Shown in pieces: positions 1-5,090 of a stretch of 7,167 nt of DNA (within the stretch, counting starts at the first letter, position 1; each line of letters starts with the position of its first letter). The DNA is taken from contig DASUAS010000051.1 of the NCBI GenBank assembly GCA_035763625.1, positions 1 to 7,167 on the forward strand, read 5' to 3'. Below the pieces are notes generated by a model. The model made no database searches. It had not been told where the DNA came from and saw nothing but the letters and a program-made list of their open reading frames with translations. A program made the position numbers and the translations under genes. This stretch comes from DASUAS01 sp035763625 (GTDB lineage: Bacteria > Actinomycetota > Acidimicrobiia > IMCC26256 > DASPTH01).

Positions 1-503
1 ACCTGGTCGGAGTCGACGTCGCCCGCCTCCACGAACTCGACGAAGCCCGGGCACGCGGCGCACGTGAGGTCGACCTCGTGGTCGGGCGCGCTCGTCTCGC
101 CGGCGAGCTCCACCGCGACCCGTTGGTACGCACCCGAGGCGATGGTGCCCACCGTGCCGATGACCCCGATGCGACCGGTACGGGTGACGCGCGCCGCGGC
201 GCGCAGCCCGGGCTCGATCACGCCGATCACCGGTATTTCGAGCTCGGCCTGGAGCGTGTCGAGCGCGGCGGCGGCCGCGCTGTTGCACGCGACCACCAGG
301 AGCTTGACGTCGCGGTCGAGGAGCACGTCGGTGATCTCGAGCGCGTGCGCGAGCACCTCTTCCGCCGGCTTCGGCCCGTACGGGAACCGGCCGGTGTCGC
401 CGAAGTACACGACCCGCTCGTCGGGGAGCAGGTCGATGAGCGCGCGGAGCACCGTGAGCCCGCCCAGGCCCGAGTCGAACACGCCGATCGGCTGGTCGGT
501 CAC
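1..503 (-). CDS. murI: Glutamate racemase, N-terminal part (3' end outside window)
   Basis: Interconverts L- and D-glutamate in the cytoplasm, supplying D-Glu for peptidoglycan. About 167 residues are present of a usual 260-280. Visible are the N-terminal GVFDSGLGG (residues 7-15, with the family's acid Asp at 10), YFGDTGRFPYG (33-43), and VACNSA (71-76), whose Cys73 is the first catalytic cysteine. CPGFVEFVE (151-159) matches the ACPxFVPLVE-type segment of the family. The second catalytic cysteine motif (GCTHYPLL type) should lie beyond the window edge. The family more often has CNTA where this has CNSA, a mild substitution. The GTG start at 503-501 overlaps the TGA of the sua5-like gene by 4 bp (GTGA), so translation is probably coupled. 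In M. tuberculosis murI also lies just downstream of cysM, with one other gene between. Identification is firm; the missing C-terminus cannot be judged. Confidence 0.93.
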   Translation of the reverse strand, partial: MTDQPIGVFDSGLGGLTVLRALIDLLPDERVVYFGDTGRFPYGPKPAEEVLAHALEITDVLLDRDVKLLVVACNSAAAAALDTLQAELEIPVIGVIEPGLRAAARVTRTGRIGVIGTVGTIASGAYQRVAVELAGETSAPDHEVDLTCAACPGFVEFVEAGDVDSDQ

Positions 504-1459
504 GAGGCGGTGCCGCTGGCCCGGCGCAGTCGGTCGGCGACGGCCGCGCCGAGTCCAGCCGGCTCGGGCAGCACCGCGACGACCCGGTCGAGGCCGCGAG
601 CGTCGGCCTCGCGGAGCATGCGGTACAGATCGTGGGCGTACTGATCGCCGTCGCGCGGCAGTCCGAGCTGCGCCACGCGGTGGTCGTCGACCTCCATGCC
701 GATGACGCCCACCAGTTCGCCCCGTTCGTGCGCAGCCGCGAGCGCGGCCCGAACGTCATCGGCGTCGACGTGCTCGACGTGCGCTCGCGGCGCGTAGTGG
801 GACGCGAGGGTTCCGGGCGCGCGCACCTCACCCGAGTCGAGCAGCCGGAGTCGCCGGCCGAGCACGACTTCGAGCGCTTCGCGCGGCGCGCCCCCCAGGC
901 GCAGGATCACCGGGTCGCCCCGCGAGCAGTCGACGATGGTCGACTCCACCCCGACCCGGCACGGGCCGCCGTCGAGGATCAGGTCGACGTCGTCGCCGAG
1001 GTCGGCGAACACGTCGGCCGCGGTCGTGGGGCTCACGCGGCCGAACCGGTTGGCCGACGGCGCCGCCACTCCGCCGCCGAACCCGCGCAGCAGCGCTCGG
1101 GCCAGTGGCTGGTCGGGCACGCGCAGACCGACCGTGTCGAGGCCGCCCGTCACCGCGTCCGGCACGTGCGGGGCTCGCCGCACCACCACGGTCAGCGGGC
1201 CGGGCCAGCACGCGCGTGTGAGGGCGCGGGCGGTGTCGGCGATCTCGACACCCCACACGTCGAGCTGTTCGACGTCGCCCAGGTGGACGATCACCGGATG
1301 GTCGGTCGGCCGCCCCTTCACCTCGAAGAGGCGGTGCACCGCGTCGGCGGACGACGCGTCGGCGCCGAGGCCGTAGACGGTCTCGGTGGGGAACGCCACC
1401 AAGCCGCCGTCGTGCAGCACCTCGACGGCGCGGGCGATCTCGGTTTCGGTCTCGGCCAC
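500..1459 (-). CDS. L-threonylcarbamoyladenylate synthase (Sua5/YciO/YrdC family with C-terminal Sua5 domain)
   Basis: Makes threonylcarbamoyl-AMP from threonine, bicarbonate and ATP, the first step of t6A37 modification in ANN-decoding tRNAs. The 319-residue length fits the long Sua5 form rather than the short TsaC form. The YrdC domain spans roughly 5-195, with PTETVYGLG (24-32), KGRP (48-51), WPGPLT (85-90), PSAN (134-137) and ESTIVD (172-177). The linker motif with SHYAP (220-224) follows, then a C-terminal Sua5 domain to about 315 ending in LPEPAGLGAAVADRL. The GTG start (1459-1457) sits 2 bp after the cysM stop, with no room for its own promoter. I chose it because the family N-terminus follows directly. 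The gene ends in a 4-bp overlap with murI. Its place between cysM and murI is probably operonic convenience rather than shared biochemistry. Nothing looks broken. Confidence 0.94.
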   Translation of the reverse strand: MAETETEIARAVEVLHDGGLVAFPTETVYGLGADASSADAVHRLFEVKGRPTDHPVIVHLGDVEQLDVWGVEIADTARALTRACWPGPLTVVVRRAPHVPDAVTGGLDTVGLRVPDQPLARALLRGFGGGVAAPSANRFGRVSPTTAADVFADLGDDVDLILDGGPCRVGVESTIVDCSRGDPVILRLGGAPREALEVVLGRRLRLLDSGEVRAPGTLASHYAPRAHVEHVDADDVRAALAAAHERGELVGVIGMEVDDHRVAQLGLPRDGDQYAHDLYRMLREADARGLDRVVAVLPEPAGLGAAVADRLRRASGTAS

Positions 1460-1461
1460 GA

Positions 1462-2397
1462 CTACCAGTAGTTGATGCGGGTGGCGCGCTCGACGACCTC
1501 GTCGAGGTCATCCGTCCACGCGCCCGACGAAAGGTACTTCCAGCCCGCGTCGGGCAGCAGCGTCACGATCGTTCCCGAGTCCATGCGCGCCGCCATCTTG
1601 ACGGCACCCGCCACCGCCGCGCCCGACGACACACCGGCGAAGACCCCGCAGTCGTCGAGCAGGCGGCGCAGCCACTCGATCGACTCCCGGGGACGCACGA
1701 TGAACTTCCGGTCGAGGATCTCGGGATCGAAGATCGGGGGCACGAAGCCGTCGTCGAGCGATCTGAGCCCCTGCACGAGCTCCCCGGCCGGCGGCTCGAC
1801 CGCGACGATCTGCACCGCCGGGTTCCGCTCCTTCAGGTACCGACCGACGCCCATGAGCGTGCCGCTGGTGCCCAGCCCGGCGACGAACACGTCGACCTCG
1901 GGGCAGTCGCGCCAGATCTCCGGCCCGGTGCGCTCGTAGTGCGCGAGCGGGTTGGCGGGGTTGCCGTACTGGAAGAGGCGCACGAGCGTCGGATCGTCGG
2001 CACCGAGCTTCTCCGACAGGCGGATCGCGCCGTTGCTGCCCTCGTCGGCGGGTGACAGCACGATGTCGGCGCCGAAGATCTCGAGCAGCTGGCGGCGTTC
2101 GATCGACACGTTCTCGGGCATCACCACCCGCAACCGGTAGCCGCGCAGGCGCGCCACGAGCGCGAGGCCGATCCCGGTGTTGCCCGACGACGGTTCGAGG
2201 ATGGTGTCGCCGACGCGCAGCTCACCGGCCGCCTCGGCGAGCTCGACCATCTTCAGCGCGATGCGGTCCTTCGACGAACCGCCGGGGTTCTGGCCTTCGA
2301 GCTTGGCGAAGATCCGGACGCCGGGGTTGGGCGACAGCGCGTGCACCCCGACCAGCGGGGTGTCGCCGATGACCCCGAGGATGTTCTCGTGGCGCAC
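1462..2397 (-). CDS. cysM: CysM-type cysteine synthase, probably O-phosphoserine and CysO-thiocarboxylate dependent
   Basis: PLP enzyme of the cysteine synthase family, 311 residues, cytoplasmic. It aligns from end to end by eye with my recollection of M. tuberculosis CysM (Rv1336), including GYRLRVVMPEN (86-96), ERRQLLE (100-106), LFQYGNPAN (141-149) and DAGWKYLSSGA (283-293). The PLP lysine is Lys43 in SSKDR; SGNTG (71-75) is the substrate loop and GTSGT (176-180) the PLP phosphate loop. Arg212 in GLRSLDDGFVP aligns with Arg220 of the M. tuberculosis enzyme, the residue reported to bind the phosphate of O-phosphoserine. This favours O-phosphoserine over O-acetylserine as acceptor. The C-terminus ends in an aromatic residue (INYW), as the M. 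tuberculosis tail that enters the active site ends LWA. The GTG start (2397) is the only reasonable start after the cysO stop, 37 bp away. The adjacent cysO supplies the expected sulfur donor. Confidence 0.95.
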   Translation of the reverse strand: MRHENILGVIGDTPLVGVHALSPNPGVRIFAKLEGQNPGGSSKDRIALKMVELAEAAGELRVGDTILEPSSGNTGIGLALVARLRGYRLRVVMPENVSIERRQLLEIFGADIVLSPADEGSNGAIRLSEKLGADDPTLVRLFQYGNPANPLAHYERTGPEIWRDCPEVDVFVAGLGTSGTLMGVGRYLKERNPAVQIVAVEPPAGELVQGLRSLDDGFVPPIFDPEILDRKFIVRPRESIEWLRRLLDDCGVFAGVSSGAAVAGAVKMAARMDSGTIVTLLPDAGWKYLSSGAWTDDLDEVVERATRINYW

Positions 2398-2434
2398 GTC
2401 GGTCGCCGAGCCGGTTCGCCGGGCCGCGCCCGGC

Positions 2435-2710
2435 TCAGCCTCCCGCCACTGCGGGCAGGATCGAGATCACGTCGCCGTCGCTCACCTTGGTGTCGAGCTG
2501 CTCGAGGTACCGGATGTCGTCGTCGTTCACGTACACGTTCACGAACTTGTGGAGTCCACCGACCTCGTCGACCAGCTGGCCCTTCAGGCCGGGGTAGCGC
2601 CCGGTGAGCGTGCCGAACACCTCGCCGACGGTCGCGCCCTCCGCGGCGACCGACGATGCACCGTCGGCGCTCGCTCGCAGCAGGGTGGGGAGGCGGACAT
2701 CCACGGCCAT
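2435..2710 (-). CDS. cysO: CysO-type sulfur-carrier protein (MoaD/ThiS ubiquitin-like fold)
   Basis: Small ubiquitin-like sulfur carrier of 91 residues. The C-terminal Gly90-Gly91 would be adenylated and converted to a thiocarboxylate, which CysM uses as sulfide donor. Sequence evidence: start MAVDVRLPTLLR, a central LHKFVNVYVNDDDIRY (53-68), DGDVISILPAVAGG at the end (78-91). The final ILPAVAGG is identical to my memory of M. tuberculosis CysO (Rv1335), and the FVNxYVNDxDxR segment is shared. The neighbouring cysM makes CysO a better call than MoaD or ThiS. The activating enzyme (MoeZ type) and the Mec peptidase that releases cysteine in mycobacteria are not in this window. The ATG at 2710 has a GGATGGGG purine run just upstream. 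The 41 bp to the cupin gene could hold a promoter, but the genes may equally be cotranscribed. Confidence 0.94.
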   Translation of the reverse strand: MAVDVRLPTLLRASADGASSVAAEGATVGEVFGTLTGRYPGLKGQLVDEVGGLHKFVNVYVNDDDIRYLEQLDTKVSDGDVISILPAVAGG

Positions 2711-2751
2711 GGCCCCATCCTACAAGTCCGACTCCTCGGGTCGGGATTGGC
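2711..2751 (-). promoter_or_regulatory. Possible weak promoter for cysO-cysM-sua5-murI
   Basis: This 41-bp gap between the cupin and cysO is, with the 37-bp cysO-cysM gap, the only notable spacing in the left block. On the minus strand it contains TAGGAT (2713-2718), a 4/6 match to an actinobacterial -10 box. It lies so close to the ATG that a transcript from it would be nearly leaderless. I see no convincing -35 box at the right distance. The same purines could simply be the ribosome binding site (GGATGGGG), so the promoter reading is speculative. Confidence 0.2.
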
Positions 2752-3105
2752 TCAGGCGGTCGCTCCCGAGCGGCCGTAGTCGTCGTCGAGGCGCTCGATG
2801 TCGTCCTCGGCGAACGAGCTGCCGTGCTGGACCTCGACGAAGACGAGCGGCTCGGAACCGGTGCTCGCGATCCGGTGCGCCACGCCTCGGGCCACGTCGA
2901 TCGCCGAGCCCGCCGCGACCGCGTGTTCCTCGCCGTCGAGCGTGACCACGCCCTCGCCGCCGACGACGAACCAGTGCTCGGCCCGGTGCGCGTGGCGCTG
3001 GAGGCTCAGCCGCTGCCCGGGCTCGACCGTCAGCCGCTTCACCTTGTGCGTGGGCTCGTCGGCCAGGACCTCGTACCCACCCCAGGGTCTCGCGTCGGAC
3101 TCCAC
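2752..3105 (-). CDS. Single-domain cupin (mannose-6-phosphate isomerase type II C-terminal domain-like)
   Basis: A 117-residue stand-alone cupin. It resembles the C-terminal isomerase domain of bifunctional ManC/AlgA enzymes but lacks the nucleotidyltransferase domain. RPWGGYEVL (6-14) matches the domain's opening. Cupin motif 1 is intact: Gly30, His38, His40, Glu43, Gly50, in PGQRLSLQRHAHRAEHW. Motif 2 is present as Gly66 through His77 (GVAH). The four expected metal ligands are therefore His38, His40, Glu43 and His77. Such single-domain proteins are usually annotated as phosphomannose isomerase or cupin-domain protein, but their true substrates are mostly unknown, so I do not assign the reaction. 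The GTG start (3105) lies 5 bp after the stop of the small frame-2 ORF upstream, and an in-frame stop just before it excludes an earlier start. There is no clear Shine-Dalgarno, so translational coupling is plausible. Confidence 0.85.
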   Translation of the reverse strand: MESDARPWGGYEVLADEPTHKVKRLTVEPGQRLSLQRHAHRAEHWFVVGGEGVVTLDGEEHAVAAGSAIDVARGVAHRIASTGSEPLVFVEVQHGSSFAEDDIERLDDDYGRSGATA

Positions 3106-3110
3106 GCCGG

Positions 3111-3287
3111 TCAGTCAAGCACCGCTCGCAACATGGTCGGGAGACCGCCCAGCAACCCGCGCTCCGACGTCTCGGCGGCTTCCAGCACCGCGACCCTGGC
3201 GGGGTCCACGTGTCGCTCGATCGCATCTCGCACCAGTGAGAGCAACGTCGCCGGGGGAAGAGCATCGACCTCGACGCTGTCGCCCAC
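3111..3287 (-). CDS. Small hypothetical protein (58 aa), possibly the 3' part of a frameshifted gene
   Basis: I do not recognise this product. The frame has a natural composition: an acidic start VGDSVEVDALPPATLLSL (1-18), then probable helices with LVRDAIERHVDPARVAVLE (18-36) and a leucine-rich end finishing LRAVLD. The competing minus-strand frame over the same bases becomes arginine-rich and looks like a shadow. A GTG at 3287-3285 with GGGAGGGG (3302-3295) 7 nt upstream could start it independently. Alternatively it is the second half of an 86-residue protein beginning at the ATG at 3372, reached by a +1 shift within a run of four G (3295-3298). No membrane segment, signal peptide or metal motif is visible. 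The stop lies 5 bp before the cupin GTG, so it probably belongs to the same transcript. Confidence 0.5.
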   Translation of the reverse strand: MGDSVEVDALPPATLLSLVRDAIERHVDPARVAVLEAAETSERGLLGGLPTMLRAVLD

Positions 3288-3372
3288 GTGGAGGCCCCTC
3301 CCATGGTTGCTGTCGCGCTTCGTCGGTCGTGTCGGCGACGATCTGGACGATCGCGTCGCGAAGCAGGGCCAT
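3288..3372 (-). other. Coding-like 5' segment in a different frame from the 58-aa ORF
   Basis: From an ATG at 3372-3370 the minus strand reads MALLRDAIVQIVADTTDEAR and then QQPWEG. This is a plausible amphipathic helical N-terminus. After that point the frame turns into an Arg/Gly-rich shadow, ending at a TGA at 3117-3115. Removing one G from the GGGG run at 3295-3298 would join it seamlessly to the 58-aa frame as QQPWEGLHVGDSVEVD. The total of 262 bp is one base over a multiple of three. AGGAGG (3380-3375) stands only 2 nt before the ATG, which is closer than usual, so the start is uncertain. It may be a single-base error, a recent indel, or a short leader ORF. Confidence 0.35.
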
Positions 3373-3433
3373 CGCCTCCTGCGATCGGCGAGGCCTCTTC
3401 GCTCTCGACGCTATCGACCTAGACCCACAAGGC

Positions 3434-3832
3434 TCATCCACCGCAGCTCTCCGCACTCAGCTCCCGCAGCGACCACCAGTGGTGGGCCCGCACCACGATG
3501 CAGTCGCGCAGGAGCACCTGAGCGCGGTGGGCGCGCAGGGCGAGGTCGACGAACGCACCGATCTCGTGATGCGTCGGCGCTCGGCACGCACCCGACGGGA
3601 ACAGCATCACCACCAACGAGCACGCCTCGAGCTCCTCCGCCAGCGCGCGGAGCTCCCACACCTTCACGAACGACAGCGCCCGATGGTTCGGGTTCAGCGC
3701 CACGCCGCACGGGCGCGACTCGCGATCGAGCCCCACCACGACCATCCCTTCCACATCCCCGTCGGGGACGAGCTCGCGCGCCAGCGCCACCACGTCGTCG
3801 GCACCGCGCACCCTTGCGTGCAGGATCGACAT
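3434..3832 (-). CDS. Short RadC/JAB-like domain protein lacking JAMM metal ligands
   Basis: A 132-residue protein whose middle and end follow the RadC (JAB/MPN) pattern. VVVGLDRESRPCGVAL (31-46) corresponds to the early strands and LALRAHRAQVLLRD (97-110) to the helix after the active site. CIVVRAHHWWSLREL (111-125) corresponds to the closing DHxIIG...SLRE segment. The active-site loop, normally HNHPSG followed by a distant Asp, here reads MLFPSG (76-81): PSG is kept but both histidines are gone. A hydrolytic metal site is therefore unlikely, and a structural or binding role is more probable. The assignment is by pattern, not alignment. The start is well supported: AGGAGG (3847-3842) lies 9 nt before the ATG. 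A palindrome and an inverted-repeat arm lie directly upstream. It heads the minus-strand block leading to the cupin and cysO, and faces away from the 3996 gene. Confidence 0.62.
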   Translation of the reverse strand: MSILHARVRGADDVVALARELVPDGDVEGMVVVGLDRESRPCGVALNPNHRALSFVKVWELRALAEELEACSLVVMLFPSGACRAPTHHEIGAFVDLALRAHRAQVLLRDCIVVRAHHWWSLRELSAESCGG

Positions 3833-3995
3833 CCACGACTCCCTCCTCTCGATCGAGCGGGGGAAGTCGGGTGGGAAGTGCTGTCGTGGACTCTACGCGA
3901 GGGGTGTGACGGTCATCACCTGGTCGATCACCGGCCGCACCTCGACCTTGGATCGCCGGACTTCCCCCGTCAGTCACGAGCGAGGAGTCCGAACC
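3833..3995. promoter_or_regulatory. Divergent intergenic region with inverted and direct repeats
   Basis: This 163-bp gap separates two divergent genes and must carry both their promoters. An 11-bp perfect inverted repeat, CGGGGGAAGTC (3858-3868) and GACTTCCCCCG (3959-3969), brackets the middle with 90 bp between arms. A 10-bp palindrome CTCGATCGAG (3848-3857) abuts the left arm. A near direct repeat, GGTCATCACC (3911-3920) and GGTCGATCACC (3922-3932), lies between the arms at an 11-bp step, about one helical turn. I see no confident -35/-10 pair for either gene; TAGAGT on the minus strand near 3893-3898 is a weak candidate -10. Ribosome binding sites are clear at both ends. The repeats could be operator sites for a regulator, but none is encoded nearby. 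Confidence 0.45.
3982..3987 (+). promoter_or_regulatory. Ribosome binding site deciding the 3996 start
   Basis: GAGGAG stands 8 nt before the GTG at 3996-3998. This supports that start over the in-frame GTG at 3906, whose extra 30 codons have no coding character and overlap the repeat-bearing intergenic region. Confidence 0.7.
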
Positions 3996-4376
3996 GTGGG
4001 GAAGAAGCACCGGCGACGGCTGCGTCGACCGCCCGAGTCGCTGGCCAGCGCATCGGTCGCGATCCACGAGCTCCGCCGCGACCTCGACGCCCTCCGCTCG
4101 ACGCTGTCCACCGAGGTCGTGACCAGGCGGGTCACCGTGCTCGACGCACGCGGATCGCCCCGGGTGATCATCGGCGCCGACGCGAAGAGCGGCAACGTGG
4201 CGGTGCTCGCACGTGACGGCAACGACGTGGTCTGTGTGGCTGAGCTCTTCAGCGAGGACGCGCAACGCGGAGAGCGCGCCTACAGCTCGCTCACGCTCGT
4301 CAACCGGGGAGACGTGGCCGCCGTCCTCGACGTCGTCGACGGAGATCTGCCCGCGCTCTGGCTCGGCGACCGATGA
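3996..4376 (+). CDS. Hypothetical protein with basic N-terminus and beta-repeat units
   Basis: A 126-residue protein of unknown function. Residues 2-12 are strongly basic (GKKHRRRLRRP) and 20-42 form a likely helix (IHELRRDLDALRSTL). Then come three beta-rich units of similar shape: VTVLDARGSPRVIIGAD (46-62), VAVLARDGNDVVCVAEL (68-84) and LTLVNRGDVAAVLDVVDG (99-116). The pattern of hydrophobic strand, acidic or polar turn with Gly, then hydrophobic strand recalls uncharacterised proteins with LxDxxGxPR repeats; I know no biochemical role for them. There is no signal peptide or transmembrane helix, so it is probably cytoplasmic. The basic start could bind nucleic acid, which is speculation. 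The stop is followed by coding-like sequence in the +1 frame, so the true C-terminus may be longer. It is the only plus-strand gene block in the window and is divergent from the RadC-like gene. Confidence 0.68.
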   Translation: MGKKHRRRLRRPPESLASASVAIHELRRDLDALRSTLSTEVVTRRVTVLDARGSPRVIIGADAKSGNVAVLARDGNDVVCVAELFSEDAQRGERAYSSLTLVNRGDVAAVLDVVDGDLPALWLGDR

Positions 4377-4521
4377 GACTGGTTGGATCGAACCGTTCGA
4401 GCACGACGAGCCAGACGAAGCGTCGGCGAAGGCCTTCGATCAGATCCTCGGATCCTTCCCGGGGCTCTACGACGGCTTCGACCTCGATGCACTCCGCGAC
4501 GAGTGGGAGCGGGACGAGTGA
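4377..4521 (+). other. Coding-like acidic tail in the +1 frame after the 3996-4376 gene
   Basis: Directly after the TGA at 4374-4376, the +1 frame reads ETGWIEPFEHDEPDEAS and continues AKAFDQILGSFPGLYDGFD, ending LDALRDEWERDE at a TGA (4519-4521). About 80% of its codons end in G or C, and composition and hydrophobic pattern look protein-like; the other plus frames are Ser/Arg-rich shadows. It has no ATG, GTG or TTG of its own near the junction. It may therefore be the real C-terminus of the preceding protein, joined by a +1 shift at CGA-TGA. It could instead be a roughly 49-residue ORF starting at the overlapping ATG at 4373 (MRLV...) that now carries an indel. Which is right cannot be told from one sequence. 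It ends 7 bp before the convergent SnoaL-like gene, leaving no room for a terminator. Confidence 0.45.
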
Positions 4522-4528
4522 CCCGCGT

Positions 4529-5077
4529 CTACCCGGTGAACTCCACGATGTCGGCCTCGTCGAGCTTGCGCGCCGCGATGCCGGCGAAGCCGTCGCTGCC
4601 GGTGTAGGTGTCCTCACCGAGGATCTTGCCGTCGGCGTCGAAGGGCCACAGCGTCGCCATGCGCGCCTCGTAGAGGTAGTGCGCGTCGGGATCGTCCACC
4701 TCGATGCCCATCGCCTGCAGCGTGCGCCCCGGGTAGGCCATGCGCATGACACCCTCGGTGAGGATGCAGTCGCGGTCGACCACCAGGCGGTCGATGTCGA
4801 GCTGCAACCGACCGGCCCCCGACGCGACGAACCGCTCGTAGAACCCGCGCACGCCCTCCTTGCCCACGGGGCTGCTCAGGGGATCCGGTGCGCCGTACGC
4901 GTGGTAGTGGACGTCGTCGGCGAGCGTGTCGAGCAGCCCGTCGATGTCACCGGCAGACTCCGACTTCATGTGCGCGAGGACGGTCTCGAGGTTGCGCCGC
5001 AACACCGGATCGGTCTCGGTCGCGAGGCGCTCCTCGACCTTCCTCCAGGTGACGGCCTGGTCGATGACTGGCGACAT
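4529..5077 (-). CDS. SnoaL/NTF2-like domain protein
   Basis: A 182-residue protein with the look of a SnoaL-like (NTF2 fold) polyketide-cyclase or isomerase-type protein. An N-terminal helical stretch (about 10-40, with LETVLAHMKSESAGDIDGLLDTLADDVHYHAYG) carries the typical pattern of a helix followed by a D-G-L-L...DDVxYH strand. GKEGVRGFYERFVASG (72-87) is the usual G.E.VR.FY helix, and strands follow to about 165. The family includes cyclases, isomerases and non-catalytic members, so no reaction is assigned. The start is fixed by GGGGAGGA (5088-5081) 3 nt before ATG. An upstream in-frame ATG at 5161 would add 28 residues that overlap the dehydrogenase and look like shadow sequence. It is the last gene of the four-gene block, 13 bp after the dehydrogenase stop, and meets the plus-strand block tail to tail. 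Confidence 0.8.
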   Translation of the reverse strand: MSPVIDQAVTWRKVEERLATETDPVLRRNLETVLAHMKSESAGDIDGLLDTLADDVHYHAYGAPDPLSSPVGKEGVRGFYERFVASGAGRLQLDIDRLVVDRDCILTEGVMRMAYPGRTLQAMGIEVDDPDAHYLYEARMATLWPFDADGKILGEDTYTGSDGFAGIAARKLDEADIVEFTG

Positions 5078-5090
5078 GGTTCCTCCCCGT

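Noticed and set aside
64..1471. Plus-strand open frames opposite murI and the Sua5 gene
   Set aside because: No motifs, skewed composition; the minus strand carries unmistakable family motifs throughout.
2752..3105. Cupin as a bifunctional ManC or truncated pseudogene
   Set aside because: It has an intact complete cupin domain with natural ends; stand-alone versions are common, so no truncation is inferred.
3434..3832. RadC-like protein as the Mec peptidase for CysO-Cys
   Set aside because: It lacks the JAMM histidines and does not resemble Mec; only fold-level similarity and proximity suggest it.
3906..3995. GTG at 3906 as start of the beta-repeat protein
   Set aside because: The extra 30 codons lack coding character and overlap intergenic repeats; GTG 3996 has GAGGAG at 8 nt.
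2656..4216. Very long open frames on the plus strand (417 and 472 codons) across the cupin and RadC-like genes
   Set aside because: They translate to Arg/Ser/Pro/Thr-rich sequence without domains, opposite well-supported minus-strand genes; typical antisense shadows in high-GC DNA.
3411..4265. 284-codon minus-strand frame across the divergent intergenic region
   Set aside because: It is antisense to the 3996 gene, reads Arg/Gly-rich, and would delete the clear RBS-ATG of the RadC-like gene.
4505..4545. Bidirectional terminator between convergent genes
   Set aside because: The stops are only 7 bp apart and no GC-rich hairpin followed by a T-run is visible on either strand.
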